Below, in pieces: positions 1 through 11,398 of a stretch of DNA of 64,000 nt. Under the pieces are notes generated by a model, which did no database searches, was not told the origin of the DNA, and saw only the letters and a list, made by a program, of their open reading frames with translations. Each line of letters begins with the position of its first letter. Position 1 is the stretch's first letter. Source of the stretch: Bedellia somnulentella (Eukaryota; Arthropoda; Insecta; Lepidoptera; Bedelliidae); contig OY755189.1 of the NCBI GenBank assembly GCA_963576735.1, positions 3,720,001 to 3,784,000 of the forward strand. Reading direction: 5' to 3'. The translations under genes were made by a program, and so were the position numbers.

Positions 1-1484
1 GTCGTTTTCTAGGATTGGCTCCGGCAGATACTTGTAATACGGCAGCCTCTGTTGCAAGAGTCCGTATTTCAGAGCGAGCTCCTGATGCAGGATTTTGGCT
101 GCTTGGTTGTGTCTGTGCAAGTACTCAGTGTTAGCAAGAGCCGAACAACCGGAAATAACATGCCTAAGTGACTCTCCGGGACGGCCACATGCTCGACAGA
201 TGTCTGTGGTACCGTCCTTTAGGATGTATCTCCGATAGTTCCGCGTCTTGATAACCTGGTCTTGTATTGCACAGACAAAACCTTCGGTTTCCCCAAAGAG
301 GTCCCCGAAACGCAGCCAATGCAGGGAGGCTTTACGGTCCACGAAAGGTTCGTGAAGTACCTTGTAAAACCTCCCGTGCAGCTCCTTCTCTTTCCATACG
401 GACTCCCAATCAGAGGTGCTAAGTACCTCTGGGGTTCGCCAATCCTGTGAGGCCAACGATAAGGGAGTCAGTCCTTTATCACTAGCGACCACCTCTCTCC
501 GAATACTATCATCCGTCATCGTCAAAAAATAGTTTCTGAGGTTGCATACCTCGCGGTTGTGCAAGAGGCCTCGACCACCACACTTCCGCGGGATATACAA
601 TCTCATAAGTTATGAGTCATAACCGACGATCTCGGATGATGCATTCGATGAGAGGTCATCGTCGTGCGGACTCGTCTGTCCAGAGCGTCTAGTTCGGACT
701 GAGTCCATCTAAGCACGCCAAACGTGTACATCAGTACAGGCATGACCCAGGAGTTAATGGCTCGGATCTTATTAACGCCTGACAAGTAGCTATTAAGCAC
801 ACTTTTCAGGCGTTCATAAAACTCCTCGCAAACACCCTGTTTCACGTCTGCCACCTTCACACCGATGGTTTGTGACATGCCCAGATACCGGTATGTTTCA
901 GCCTCGGAGAGTGCCCTCAAATGATTGGTGCCGACATCGATACCATCAGAGTGCACGACATGCCCCTTCTCAACATGAATGACCACACACTTATCGACCC
1001 CGAGCTCCATCTTGACGGAACCACTAAAATCATTAGTGATCGTCAGTAGCTCCGCCAATCTGTCAGCCGTGGGGGCGTAAAGCTTCAGGTCATCCATGTA
1101 TAGGAGATGAGGCAAGCGTGGTCCGCCTCTCCGAAACTGAAAGCCTGTCCCCGAATTCTCCAAGAGTGTACTTAGAGGATTCAGGGCCAAGCAAAACCAA
1201 ACTGGACTCAGGCAATCGCCCTGGAAAATCCCTCGCCTTATATCAATTTGGTCATCCGCATCCGTCGTCCGCTGACCGTCTAAACTCAGGATCGTTCTCC
1301 AGCACCCCATACACTGCCCGAGGAAGTGTCGAACTGCACTATCAATTTTGTACAGCTCGAGGACCCTCATGAGCCATGTATGAGGTACCGAATCGAACGC
1401 CTTCCTGTAGTCTATCCAGCCAGCGGAGAAGTTCCGACGGTTGCGTTTGACCAGTTGGCAGACTGCATCGATGAGGAGTAGCTC
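1..1484 (-). pseudogene. Dong/R4-like LINE copy A: reverse transcriptase plus start of endonuclease region (broken, 5'-truncated, runs off left edge)
   Basis: Minus-strand non-LTR retrotransposon ORF. The frame from 1484 to 603 encodes the reverse transcriptase palm. Visible motifs are AFDSVPHTWL, then GIFQGDCLSPVWF, then the catalytic LYMDDLKLYA, then a thumb region ending at a premature stop. Positions 1-601 continue the protein in another frame and match copy B from 1995 onward, entering the zinc-knuckle/endonuclease part. The frame is broken by a 14-bp insertion at about 602-616, which creates a 15-bp palindrome. Copy A also lacks a 15-bp in-frame stretch near 565 that copy B has. An in-frame stop (1485-1487) followed by a TAA repeat marks the 5' truncation. 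The RT sequence and the restriction-enzyme-like endonuclease seen in copy B place it in the R2/R4 group, probably R4/Dong; the exact clade is inferred. Confidence 0.85.
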
Positions 1485-1487
1485 CTA

Positions 1488-1505
1488 GTAGTATTATTAT
1501 TATTC
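1488..1505. repeat. (TAA)n microsatellite between LINE copies A and B
   Basis: On the minus strand this is an AAT run of about four units that ends copy B and directly precedes the truncated 5' end of copy A. Dong elements are known for insertion into TAA repeats. Confidence 0.8.
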
Positions 1506-2796
1506 GGAAAACATTTTTGTTTCTCGCCTCTCCCATGGCCGAAAAAGAAAATATTAATTTTAAATGGGAGAGGCGGTAGTCCCCGACAAAAGAACAGTCG
1601 GTCGGGGTCAGGGAGTCAGGTTCAAGAACCGACGGACGATCCGAGCCGTATCGAGCAGCACCGCTTTCTGCATTTGTGCTGGAACCGACACGCCACAGAA
1701 ATCCAACCGCCTCAAGTTGGTCGCGAGGCTGGTTGGAATTAACCCGTTCGCGGACAAAACAATTGGGATAATTTCAGTCGAGGTCACACCCCACATGTCG
1801 GTGATCTCGTGAGCCAGATCGAGATACTTCCGACGCTTCTCGGTTTCGGCTTTCACGAGACCCTCGTCATGTGGGATAGTGACATCCACTAGAAATACCC
1901 TCGACTGGGACCGATCCCATACCACGATATCAGGCTTATTCGCTAGAATAGTCCTGTCCGTGATAACGGATCGGTCCCAATAGATTTTGGCACGGTCGTT
2001 TTCTAGGATTGGCTCCGGCAGATACTTGTAATACGGCAGCCTCTGTTGCAAGAGTCCGTATTTCAGAGCGAGCTCCTGATGCAGGATTTTGGCTGCTTGG
2101 TTGTGTCTGTGCAAGTACTCAGTGTTAGCAAGAGCCGAACAACCGGAAATAACATGCCTAAGTGACCCTCCGGGACGGCCACATGCTCGACAGATGTCTG
2201 TGGTACCGTCCTTTAGGATGTATTTCCGATAGTTCCGCGTCTTGATAACCTGGTCTTGTATTGCACAGACAAAACCTTCGGTTTCCCCAAAGAGGTCCCC
2301 GAAACGCAGCCAATGCAGGGAGGCTTTACGGTCCACGAAAGGTTCGTGAAGTACCTTGTAAAACCTCCCGTGCAGCTCCTTCTCTTTCCATACGGACTCC
2401 CGATCAGAGGTGCTAAGTACCTCCGGGGTTCGCCAATCCTGTGAGGCCAACGATAAGGGAGTCAGTCCTTTATCACTAGCGACCACCTCTCTCCGAATAC
2501 TATCATCCGTCATCGTCAAAAAATAGTTTCTGAGGTTGCATACCTCGCGGTTGTGCATGGTTTTGGCACTCAAGAGGCCTCGACCACCACACTTCCGCGG
2601 GATATACAATCTCATAACCGACGATCTCGGATGATGCATTCGATGAGAGGTCATCGTCGTGCGGACTCGTCTGTCCAGAGCGTCTAGTTCGGACTGAGTC
2701 CATCTGAGCACGCCAAACGTGTACATCAGTACAGGCATGACCCAGGAGTTAATAGCTCGGATCTTATTAACGCCTGACAAGTAGCTATTAAGCACA
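1506..2796 (-). mobile_element. Dong/R4-like LINE copy B (5'-truncated, complete 3' end)
   Basis: The copy runs on the minus strand from a truncation at about 2796, which abuts a TAA repeat, to a 3' end at about 1506, which abuts another TAA repeat. The 3' UTR (about 1506-1607) contains a 12-bp inverted repeat (CGCCTCTCCCAT and its complement at 1526-1575) that could form a terminal stem. Confidence 0.85.
1608..2796 (-). pseudogene. Dong/R4-like RT thumb, zinc knuckle and restriction-like endonuclease (N-terminally truncated ORF, 395 aa open)
   Basis: This is the C-terminal 395 residues of an RLE-type LINE protein, which nicks the target and reverse transcribes the element RNA. Residues 1-60 are the RT thumb (ending MTSHRMHHPRSSVM). 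A Cys-His knuckle CRAC...H....C lies at about 202-219. The endonuclease follows, with KPDIVVWDR at 287-295 and FLVDVTIPHD at 301-310, which match the PD...D core of the R2/R4 endonuclease. A basic KRRKYLDLAHE stretch follows at 320-330. The frame is uninterrupted to the TGA at 1608, so this copy is younger than copy A. The first Met is internal and is not a real start; the protein is truncated because RT motifs present in copy A are missing. Confidence 0.85.
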
Positions 2797-2816
2797 ATTT
2801 ATTATTATTATTATTA
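2797..2816. repeat. (TTA)n microsatellite at the 5' end of LINE copy B
   Basis: Five to six TTA units sit between the truncated LINE and Helitron sequence. They fit a TAA-repeat target. Confidence 0.8.
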
Positions 2817-3046
2817 GCAGTTTATGTTTATATATATGTTTATGAATAGTTTTCCCCGTTTTTGCAACATCTTTAGCAAAGTTTTTGCTCCTTTTAGTCG
2901 TAGCGTAAAGATATATAGCCTTAAGCCTTCCCTAATAAATTGACTTTCCAACACAAAAAGATTTTTTCAATTTGATTGGGTAGTTCCTGAGATCCTAGCG
3001 TTCAAACAAACAAACAAACTTTTCAGCTTTATAATATTAGTATAGA
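2817..3046 (-). mobile_element. Helitron 5'-end fragment
   Basis: Read on the minus strand from 3046, this begins TCTATACTAATATTATAAAG followed by a (TTTG)n stretch, as in lepidopteran Helitron 5' ends. An A precedes the TC, as expected for insertion between A and T. The body runs left to 2817, where the TAA repeat and LINE interrupt it. No 3' end is in the window. Confidence 0.7.
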
Positions 3047-3289
3047 TTAAAATAACCGACACGAATTTTTACATCTTTTCTAAGGGAACCGTGTATTGTA
3101 TAAACTTTTTAACGAGCGACAAAAAAAACGACCACATTATATTTTCTGTACCTGCGTTATTAAATTTGTTTAAGTCCTTAAAATCGTTTCATGGAAGACG
3201 TAAATGTAATAAAATAGAAGATGATGTTTAAATAGGATATCAAGAAAAATTAAAACGTTCATCCCATCTGCCATATGTCAATTTTTTGC

Positions 3290-3488
3290 ACCAGCAGGGC
3301 AAGCACGAGCCGTGTTTAAAAGCAGCCATCTCTTACGCACTTACTTAGTATCGTATACTGCCATTTTATCGACACGATAACGGTTAGAACGAGATGGCAG
3401 TATACGATACTAAGTAAGTGCGTAAGAGATGGCTGCTTTATCCCACGCGATAACTAGTTTAAACACGGCTCGTGCTTGCCCTTCTGGT
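3290..3488. mobile_element. Palindromic MITE (family M1)
   Basis: Terminal inverted repeats start ACCAG and contain AGGGCAAGCACGAGCCGTG. Arms 3322-3364 and 3394-3436 are a long near-perfect inverted repeat covering the GTGCGTAAGAGATGGCTGC block. Relatives at 16464-16593 and 51657-51804 carry only one copy of that block, so this is a fold-back version of the family. Confidence 0.7.
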
Positions 3489-3509
3489 ATCCCGAATTCC
3501 TACGTTTTC

Positions 3510-3881
3510 AACATAACATAACATAACATAAACGTTCACGCCGAATATCCCCGAAGGGGTTGGCAGAGGTACTAATACTTCTGAACATCACGTAACTTTG
3601 TCACCTGGTGTTCAGAGTACCCACGTTTTGCATGGACAGTGTACTCACCTGATAAGGGGCAGGCCTATCGCCGTTTTGTACGAATACACTGTCACATGAC
3701 TAAGTACAACTCAGCCATGTGGGTTTCCTCACGATGTTTTCCCTCACAGTTAACAACCATGATAAATTAACCACACATATGTCTTTAGAAAATACAAATT
3801 GGTGTAGGCCCGACCCAGGATTTGAACACTAGTCGTTTGCACGATAACCGAGTGTTCTACCCACTGGGCTATCACGGTTAC
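3510..3881 (-). mobile_element. SINE-A, full length
   Basis: Read on the minus strand it has a tRNA-like head with an A box (TAGCCCAGTGGG) and a B box (GTGTTCAAATCC), then a ~280-bp body, then CCCCTTCGGGG and a (TGTTA)n tail. This is the pol III promoter layout of a tRNA-derived SINE. Confidence 0.8.
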
Positions 3882-4633
3882 TTGTCCTACGTTTTCCTTA
3901 TTGTATAAGTTAAAATCAGCCTATTTATGCATATAAATGACGTTTTCCAATAACGATATTTGTATGAAATTTAATTCGAAGCTTCAAGACTTGAGGAATA
4001 ATTGTTTTAGTTGAAAATTGTAGTAAAGAAAAGTGAAAGTAAAAACGAATGGTATTAAAGTATGTTGCTTTGCCAAACATAACCTTCGATAAGACTTCTA
4101 CTAATGAGGCCCCTTTAAGGGCGTCCCCCGAAAAAGTAAGAACCTTGAAACGGCATTTGGGCTTGCCCCCTGCCGTCTCCTCACCTTTAATCAAACTCGT
4201 AAAATAAGCCATCTAGTGGCCTCACTAGTAACTATTATAACCATAAATTAAGCGCCATCTACGGAAATAGTCTCGTACTACGTTGTAGAATTGCGACATT
4301 CGTATCGATATTATAATAATTATGTCTCGCTTGGATGAATATATTTTGTAATTAAAATAACTGAAACAAAAACTTGAATCTCACAAAACTATTTTTTATG
4401 ACACCTTCGGAATATAGGAGGGGAATGTCGAGAAGAAAACTCGTGATAGTAGGTTTCATGTGACACCAAATAAAAGGGGATTATGTTATTCTTAGCCGGC
4501 ACAAAAAAGTGATCGTGGATTGCAGTAAAAATAACGTAACGTGCTATTATCGCAACGTCCAAAAATCACACTTGAATACTCGTAAAAAATCGGCACAAAT
4601 TATAAAACAGGAGAAAGCATTTAGTAAATACTA
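3882..4633. other. Unassigned AT-rich sequence
   Basis: A 95-codon open frame on the minus strand (3925-4212) has no domain I recognise. A short SINE-B head fragment may lie at 4477-4505. I see nothing else. Confidence 0.4.
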
Positions 4634-4708
4634 CCAGTCGCCTCTTACGTACACCCACCGGCACCGGAAAAAATGGGGTAGTGCTATTCCAAGCCGACAC
4701 TACACAGC
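4634..4708 (-). mobile_element. SINE-B head fragment
   Basis: This has the GTCGCCTCTTACGTACACC and AAGCCGACACTACACAGC blocks of the family, in minus orientation. The body and tail are missing. Confidence 0.75.
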
Positions 4709-4827
4709 AATAATATATAATTCATAATAATAATTCATAAATATATACTTGGTTATAGTTTCTTGTTAGAAGGAGACTATAAATATGCGTCTTTTGTATT
4801 TGTTTATTTACTTAATTAGAGGTTTGC

Positions 4828-4999
4828 TCTTTAAGGGATTTTTGGGCGATGCGGTTGGTGACCCATCACCCATCACCAACAACCTTTATTCTACCATCTT
4901 TTTCCCACTCAACTTCCAAAAGTGGCTGAGGAATTTTTAATTTCTCAGCTCTGGCTACCCCTTTTAGGGATTTATAGCCGTTAGTATATGTATGTATGT
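4828..4999 (+). mobile_element. SINE-B, 5'-truncated
   Basis: It runs from the TTTTTGGGCGATGCGGTTGG block to the (TATG)n tail. A short duplication of ACCCATC lies after the B-box-like segment. Confidence 0.85.
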
Positions 5000-7167
5000 T
5001 GCTCAAAAGTATTTTGTTCAATTGGAAATTTTCGATTTTCTGCACATGTTTATTTCCTTTATTTAATTTTCCGTCGTTATTATAAGGTAAAAAATACTTT
5101 TAATCTTTGGTTATACTAAACTATGTAATAAAGGGTATTTTAAAAGAAAAGCAAACAACTTACTTTTTTATCTAATTAAAAACACTAGCCGTGTTATACA
5201 AAGATTTCTCCTTGTCGATATAGTGGGATGAGTAAACGCAAAAATTTAAATAATTATTTCATAAATTAGTATAAAGCTTATTTGATTGAGTTATTTTTTC
5301 ACAGTTGTTTACAAAATGCAAAGTTTAATGAAAGTCTAAAAATTTATAAATATCAGCTTACTCTATCAATTCACCTTGACGAGACCGGTTGAGTGGTTGC
5401 GAATTTATTTGAACCTACTCATCCCCTCGCAAAGCTATACATTTTCGAAGTATAAACTAGAATTATTAGCACATTAATAAAATAAAATGAATCAAGATAA
5501 TTTATTCGAAGAACGGTTTGAATGCACATATTTAATATATTCTATTTCATTTTAAAAAAAAGTAGAAATATTACAAAAAAGATATGTAAAAACTCACATA
5601 AATTTAAAGCAAAACGATAATAATTGTTTCAGCTAGATTTACGGAACATTAGAATAATACGAGCGTATTCACAAAACAGAACAATTCGCAGTATTTTTAA
5701 TAATGCATTTATCATCATTACCGAACGAAAATAAAGACAAAATTATTTTACCTGTAAAGAAATAAACAAAAAGCATATGCCGAGCCGAAGATTTGAACTC
5801 ACGCCCTAACCTATGGCGCATAGCACATCACACGTTGGACCATTTCGTTCTTACGTAATAGGTTGAAATTAACGATAATATTACGATTGAGACAAACTTA
5901 TAATGTAAGGCGAAACAAGCGACTATGTTGCGCACAACCAAAATAAATTATCAAAAAAGCGCGGGAAGCGACAAGCAGCCATATTACAGAAAAATCCGAC
6001 ACAAGCTCTGCGCATGAAGGCTAACAGCCATCTGCCACCCGTTCTCCGCGCAGGGACCCGCAAACGTTGAAATTGAAATTTAGGAAAAAAGCTTTGTAAC
6101 TCCATAATTAGGATAAAAAGACTAGAAAATTATCACTACAATGATAGATTACTCAGTTGTCTACGCAAATGATAGGTAATCGATAACATATATGCAGTAT
6201 TCTGACTGCAGTATCAGATTTTACGATAAAAAAGGCCCCCACAAATATATTTTTTTCTTTGTCAATTATTATCAAAAACAAAATATGAATGAAGATAAGA
6301 TATTGAACTTGAACATATATTTTATTTAGAGTGTGATTGCTTTATTGAGCGGATTTTATTGAGTTTGAAAACTACCAAAATCAGTGAACTTTTCGAGGGA
6401 GGCCTTTAAGACTTAGCAGCGTATACCTGCAGAAGTAAAAGTTAAGCTACTATCGCTTGACGGCAATGTAAAGGTATAGGTACTTTTGAAGGATACCTTC
6501 TCAATATTACTAAAGAAAATATTGAAATACAACCCAGATGAATTGACCTGACTTGCGGAATCAATTGATTTTTTGGTTAAAGTATTGCGCCTCTCTCTCT
6601 ACTTTCTTCTTTTTTTTCTCACATTTTTTATTAACATTTAGATCGTTTGTCCAATACTAATAAAAGTAAATTTGATGTAAATGAAATGTAAATATTTTTG
6701 AATAGTAAGTTTTTACTTTATTAAATATTTAAAAAAAGATAAAAAGAACGTTAAGAGGGTTTGGTTTGCACATAAAAAAAATAAAGTTTTTTTTTAAAGA
6801 AATATTTAATGCCAATGTCAATATCGATGATAATACAAGTAACGAACAAATTGAGATCAAACACAGAATGTGTTGACAAAACTAAGCTTCATAAATGTGA
6901 ACAATATATTTAAATAAATTGTTAAAAAAATTCCAAAACCCCAGTCGCCTCGTACGATCAACGTAAAAAGTAATAAGTTACTTCTATTCCAAACCTATAC
7001 TATAGAACTACATATCTATTCCATAAAAATATTTTACGACTGTAGCAATTTGCACAAAGCAGTGACAGAAAATAAAAAGCTAGCAAGTTATTTTCTTGCT
7101 CGTTAAAAAGTTTATCCAGTTTACACGGAAGCCTCAGCAATATGTTAACAAAGTGACAGTTATTCAA
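5000..7167. other. Unassigned AT-rich sequence with one tRNA-like relic
   Basis: There is no coding frame I trust. At 5780-5850 a minus-strand B-box-like GAGTTCAAATC and an A-box-like stretch suggest the head of an old tRNA-derived SINE. A 60-codon frame at 5923-6105 is GC-richer than its surroundings but unrecognised. The rest is AT-rich and featureless to me. Confidence 0.4.
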
Positions 7168-7388
7168 CATACATACATGTCTATAAATTCCTAGAACCGT
7201 TAATGGAATAAGAAATTCGTCAGTAACTTTTAGAAGTTGTGTAGGGATAAGATTATAATATATAGGTTGTTGGTGATCGGTCTCCAACCACACCGCCCAA
7301 TAATCACTTTAAAAAAAACCAATACCCTTAGTCGCCTCTAATGAATGCCCATGGATGGAAATCGGGTAATGCTATTCTAAACCGACAG
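7168..7388 (-). mobile_element. SINE-B, diverged full-length copy
   Basis: The (TATG)n tail complement, the GGTTGTTGGTGATCGGTCTC block and the head are all present with many substitutions. Confidence 0.75.
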
Positions 7389-7394
7389 TTTTTA

Positions 7395-7466
7395 TATATA
7401 TTCTTGTCTTATGGGTAGACAGAGACTATTGATTATCATTTAGCACGATCACGACAAAGGCTGTAG
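7395..7466 (-). mobile_element. LINE-C 3'-end fragment
   Basis: The minus strand reads toward the ...RSIVSAY... coding end and the shared tail. It is short and decayed. Confidence 0.55.
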
Positions 7467-8985
7467 CCGGGTTAGGGTACAAAAAATGCCCCTGATGATA
7501 TTAACAAATGAGTACAACCTATGTATTAGTCATAATGGTCGATAGCAATCTGCCAAGTTTTACCTCATACTCGTAATAATTGTCAGTTCTCAAGAAATGT
7601 CACTTCAAAGTTTTTATAATTTTTCAAAATATTTCAATAAGTGTTTATCCGTTTTTTCTGTAATTAACGTATGTTGTTAATGGAATGGCGAGTAACAATT
7701 TTGCAAAAAACCGGAGGTCTCTAGATTAACATTAATATGGTCTTTTTTGATGTCGAATATTTCAAACATCGTTTTTTGACACTTCTCGGTGGGTGACACC
7801 AACCATTTATTTTACCCTGATGTGACATCTTTTTGGTACTAGTATATGTTTATCTTAAATGAATTGGATTGGAGCAACATTGTGATTTTTTATTTTTAGT
7901 ATCCCATAACTTCCTAGTAAATCATCAAGTTATAACGTATGGCCAACGAGTTTGATACTGATGTAAATCTACAGTTTTTATTTATTATTTTGTACAAAGG
8001 GTAAGGTGCAGGGTTTAACATAATGCAAAGTTCCATTTTCTACTAGCGATCCCCGGTACAAGCTAAAGCTATCGAGCTGTTAACTGAGGTAATGTAAAGA
8101 AACTTCTCCCGAACCCGTAGTATATAGCTATTAATATTCTTGTTAAAGGGTAGTATACCTAAATAACAGGAAAGTATTTGTGTATTGTGAGTGGCATCTA
8201 GTGTGATTCTACAGACGATCAGCAGTGGTTGTGAAAGAATCATAATATACACATATTATTTCTGCAGATTAAAAGACTAAGCATTATGCGGTTTTCATTT
8301 TTTATCTTTACTTTTAAACCACCTTAATAGTCAGGTATGAAGTAAATGAACAGTTATATCCTGAATCTTTCGGTAAATTAAAACTAACTTTAAAGTGAAA
8401 ACAATTGTTTTTTGACAAAATTAAACATAGAAATTATTTTTATACGAGTACGTTCTAATCTGAGACGAGTACCAAAAATTTAAAACTTCTATCTCCCGTT
8501 TTCCCAAAATTTCCCTTCACTACTCTGCTGAAAAATGTATTATAACCTGCAAATGTAAATTTTTATAGGAGTATGAAGAATAATTGTACCAAGTTTCGTT
8601 AAAATCCGTAAATTAGTTTTTGTTTCCATAAGGAACATACAAACTGACAGACAGACAGACAGACAAAAATTTTACTGATTGCACTTTTGGCGTCAACATC
8701 GATCCTTTATAACCCCCTGTTAGTTATTTTGAAAATATAGTTTATGTACAGAATTGACCTCTCTACAGATTTATTATAAGTAAAGCTTTGATTTAAAGTC
8801 GCCCGACATCTTCGTATACTGATATTGCCATATTACCTTATATATCGTTTTTACCAATTGACAGTTACTCTAAGTGTCAAAACCATATTTAAATTCCATT
8901 GTCCGTTGTGATCCAATGGGTAAAGTGTGATTTGTCGCAGTTGTGCAGTTGCACTTCAGGGTTTTACGTCAAGCTGGTCAAGTAT
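7467..8985. other. Unassigned sequence with a (CAGA)n-bearing dispersed repeat end
   Basis: Around 8460-8700 is a dispersed-repeat-like stretch (CAAGTTTCGTTAAAATCCGT, then a (CAGA)n run at 8647-8664) of the kind seen at LINE or Helitron edges. The rest is not recognised. Confidence 0.4.
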
Positions 8986-8989
8986 TCCG

Positions 8990-9916
8990 TCTGTCGTCCC
9001 TTAGGGCTCGTTACTGGGACCGCTTTTGTTTAGTAATTAACAACGCCATCAAATGTTTCTCAGATACTTTTGTTTACAAATGACATGAAAGTTTTAAAAT
9101 ATATTAAAAGTATAAGTGACGCCCGAAACCTACAGTCAGATTTAGATCGATTCCAAAATTATTGTCTCATAAATAAGCTTGACCTGAATATTTCTAAATG
9201 CTACTGCGTGTCATTTTCTCGAAAGAGAGAACTCATTCAGTTAAATTATTCATTAAATGGACCAACCCTACCAAGGTGAACTTTATAAAAGATCTAGGCG
9301 TTGTTGTTGCTAACCATCTATTATTTGATAATCACATCAACAGTATAATTAACAAGGCGTCTAGAACATTAGGATTTATAATGAGGACTGCATCTGATTT
9401 CCAAGATATTAAAACTATAAAAATACTGTACTGCGCCGACGTCCGAAGTCATCTCGAGTAGGTTCCTCTGTGTGGAACCCGCGGTATCAGATTTACAGGA
9501 ATATATTAGAAGCCATTCAAAAGAGATTTCTAAGGTATCTGGATTTTAAATGTAAGCAATCGATCTCAGGCTACTATGAGCGTTGCAAAAAGTATCATTT
9601 CGTCCCACTTGATGTGAGACGCAATATTACCGATATCTGTAATTTGGGTAAGATAGCGAATAGTTCGGTTAACTGTCCTGAGCTTTTGTCCAAGGTACAG
9701 CTGCGTACAAAGCCGATAGCATTACGTCAGCGGTCTTTATTACATGTGGCCCAGGCCAAAACTAACTACAGGCAGAATTCATTTGTGATACGGGTTTCTA
9801 GGGAATATAATCAAATTCAAAATGATATCGACATATTTAACTCCAGCAGCAGTAACATTTTAGCTTTCAATGATTCTTTATTCAACCTTAACAATAGCCG
9901 TGTAGTGCCGGCTTAG
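8990..9916 (+). pseudogene. Jockey-like LINE reverse transcriptase relic
   Basis: This is a degraded non-LTR RT. In one frame 8998-9038 reads VVP*GSLLGPLLFS, the conserved PQGSLLGPLLF motif with Q mutated to a stop. The catalytic (Y/F)ADD is degraded to FTNDM at about 9070. Palm and thumb sequence follows (DLDRFQNYCLINKLDLNISKC; FIKDLGVV; INKASRTLGFIMRTASDF; RSHLE). After a frameshift near 9465 the frame resumes as VWNPRYQIYRNILEAIQKRFLRYLDFKC and continues to 9916. The last seven codons are SINE-B sequence: that element starts at 9896, so the true LINE C-terminus and 3' UTR are missing. It is inactive because of several frameshifts and stops. Confidence 0.8.
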
Positions 9917-10143
9917 AATGTCACTACCCCTCTCTACCCACGGGTGTCGTAAGAGGCGACTAAGGGTATTGGGGCTTTATATTGGATTTTTGGGCGATGC
10001 GGTTGGAGACCCATCACCAAGAATCTTTATTTTTACCATCTTTTCCCCGCTCAACTACCAAAAGTGGCTGAGGCTAATTTATAATTCCTTAGCTCTGGCT
10101 ACTTCTTTTAGGGAAACATAGCTGTGAGTATATGTATGTATGT
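9896..10143 (+). mobile_element. SINE-B, full length
   Basis: It has head AGCCGTGTAGTGCCGGCTTAG, body GCGATGCGGTTGGAGACCC and tail GTGAGTATATGTATGTATGT. It replaces the 3' end of the Jockey-like RT. Confidence 0.9.
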
Positions 10144-10741
10144 CAAACTTAACAATTACAAACCATTTACAATCATGGTATGAAAATTAAATTAAAACTT
10201 AATAATTCATCGTTATCGGTGTAGGGTAACGTGCCCAATATGCTGGCAGCTAACATTTAAGTTAATTGTTTTTATTTTTTGTTTCTCTTTTAGCAATAAG
10301 TAATTAAATTTTTAGTCTCGTTACCTGTTGTTCTATTGTTTTTTTTTTGTGTTTTCGGTCTGTTATTTAAATTAATTTTATTTATTTGAGAAATAAACGG
10401 TTCACAATATTTCAAATAAAAGAAAAATACAGAGAAGTTCTTGACCTATAAAGTTTCTACCAATTTTTATACAGACGCCAAGAAAATCGCAAATTAAAAT
10501 AACTATTGAAAACAAAACGATTATACATCGGTTGTAATATGGATAATTTATACAGATGAAATTTAGTAAGTTAAAGAATTGTATTGTCATTTCCACCAGA
10601 CAAACACTACTACTATATAAGATAATTATTAATGCAAGTACTTAAAATACATACTTTAATAAAATACATAATATAACATAATAAGTAAATTTATAAATAT
10701 AGTATAATTAATAGATATAAATTCAAATAATTATAATAAGA
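10144..10741. other. Unassigned AT-rich sequence
   Basis: I see only AT-rich sequence, with TATAATTAATAGATATAAA-type runs near 10680-10740. Confidence 0.4.
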
Positions 10742-11080
10742 GAAAATTGTCTTACTCAAACATTTAGGGTCGATCGGCTGATTCAAAAACTCCAACTGTT
10801 TACAAAAGTTCTTAAATTGAGTTAATGATAAATTGAAAATGTCAGCTTCGGAAAATTTTGTATTGTTAGAAATAATAGCACGGGAAATAAATGTGTTGGT
10901 GGCATGATTAGTTCTAAAAGATGGTGTGTGGAATGTGAATGAGTTTCTAGTATCTGAAGTTTAACTTTGATAACAAATAAGGTAAATCAATTACATTATG
11001 GATGGTTCTAATAACATTAATTGATTCCTAGTGTCTCTAGCACATTTTAGTCTATAAGTTGTTTTTAGTTATTTTTTATA
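10742..11080 (-). pseudogene. Jockey-like LINE RT C-terminal relic
   Basis: The minus-strand frame reads LKTTYRLKCARDTRNQLMLL, EPSIM, stop, LIYLICYQS, stop, TSDTRNSFTFHTPSFRTNHA and on to ADIFNLSLTQFKNF. This matches the C-terminal layout of Jockey-type RTs (CARD..R, IDLxYLLS, R...F..P..RTN, DIF..SL..FK). It has two stops and no start codon. It is a different copy from the relic at 8990. Confidence 0.65.
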
Positions 11081-11127
11081 GGGTTATTTTTAATTAGCAT
11101 AGCATTGTTTACTTTATTGTTTAGCAA

Positions 11128-11225
11128 ATTTACATACATACATACATATACTCACGCCATTAGTTCCCATTGGGGTAGGCAGAGACTATTGATCGCCACT
11201 TCGCACGATCCTGACAAACCTTTAG
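11128..11225 (-). mobile_element. LINE-C 3'-end fragment
   Basis: The shared tail complement is at the left, followed by the complement of the codons for DRTKWRSIVSAYPNGN-stop. Confidence 0.75.
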
Positions 11226-11398
11226 CAAATTTATACGCTGTAAATCTTCCGAATAAAATAAAATAAATAAATAAATAATTTCTCCGTTGATAACACAACT
11301 TTTCGGGCTAAGTATGTCGGGGATATCAATTAAGTGTCTTACAATATCCGAATATTAGTATAAAATATATTGAATTAAAGAACAATAATTGGTCAGTT

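Noticed and set aside
1118..1372. 84-codon plus-strand frame
   Set aside because: It is the antisense shadow of the LINE reverse transcriptase.
3925..4212. 95-codon open frame on the minus strand
   Set aside because: It has no recognisable domain, splice context or homology that I can name. Chance frames of this size are expected in 64 kb.
5923..6105. 60-codon frame in a GC-richer patch
   Set aside because: The frame is short and arginine/phenylalanine-rich with no motif. The patch may be unique host sequence but there is no support for a gene.
9896..9916. SINE-B head as the natural C-terminus of the Jockey-like RT
   Set aside because: The last codons of the frame are SINE-B sequence that occurs in about 45 other places without RT, so the frame simply runs into an insertion.
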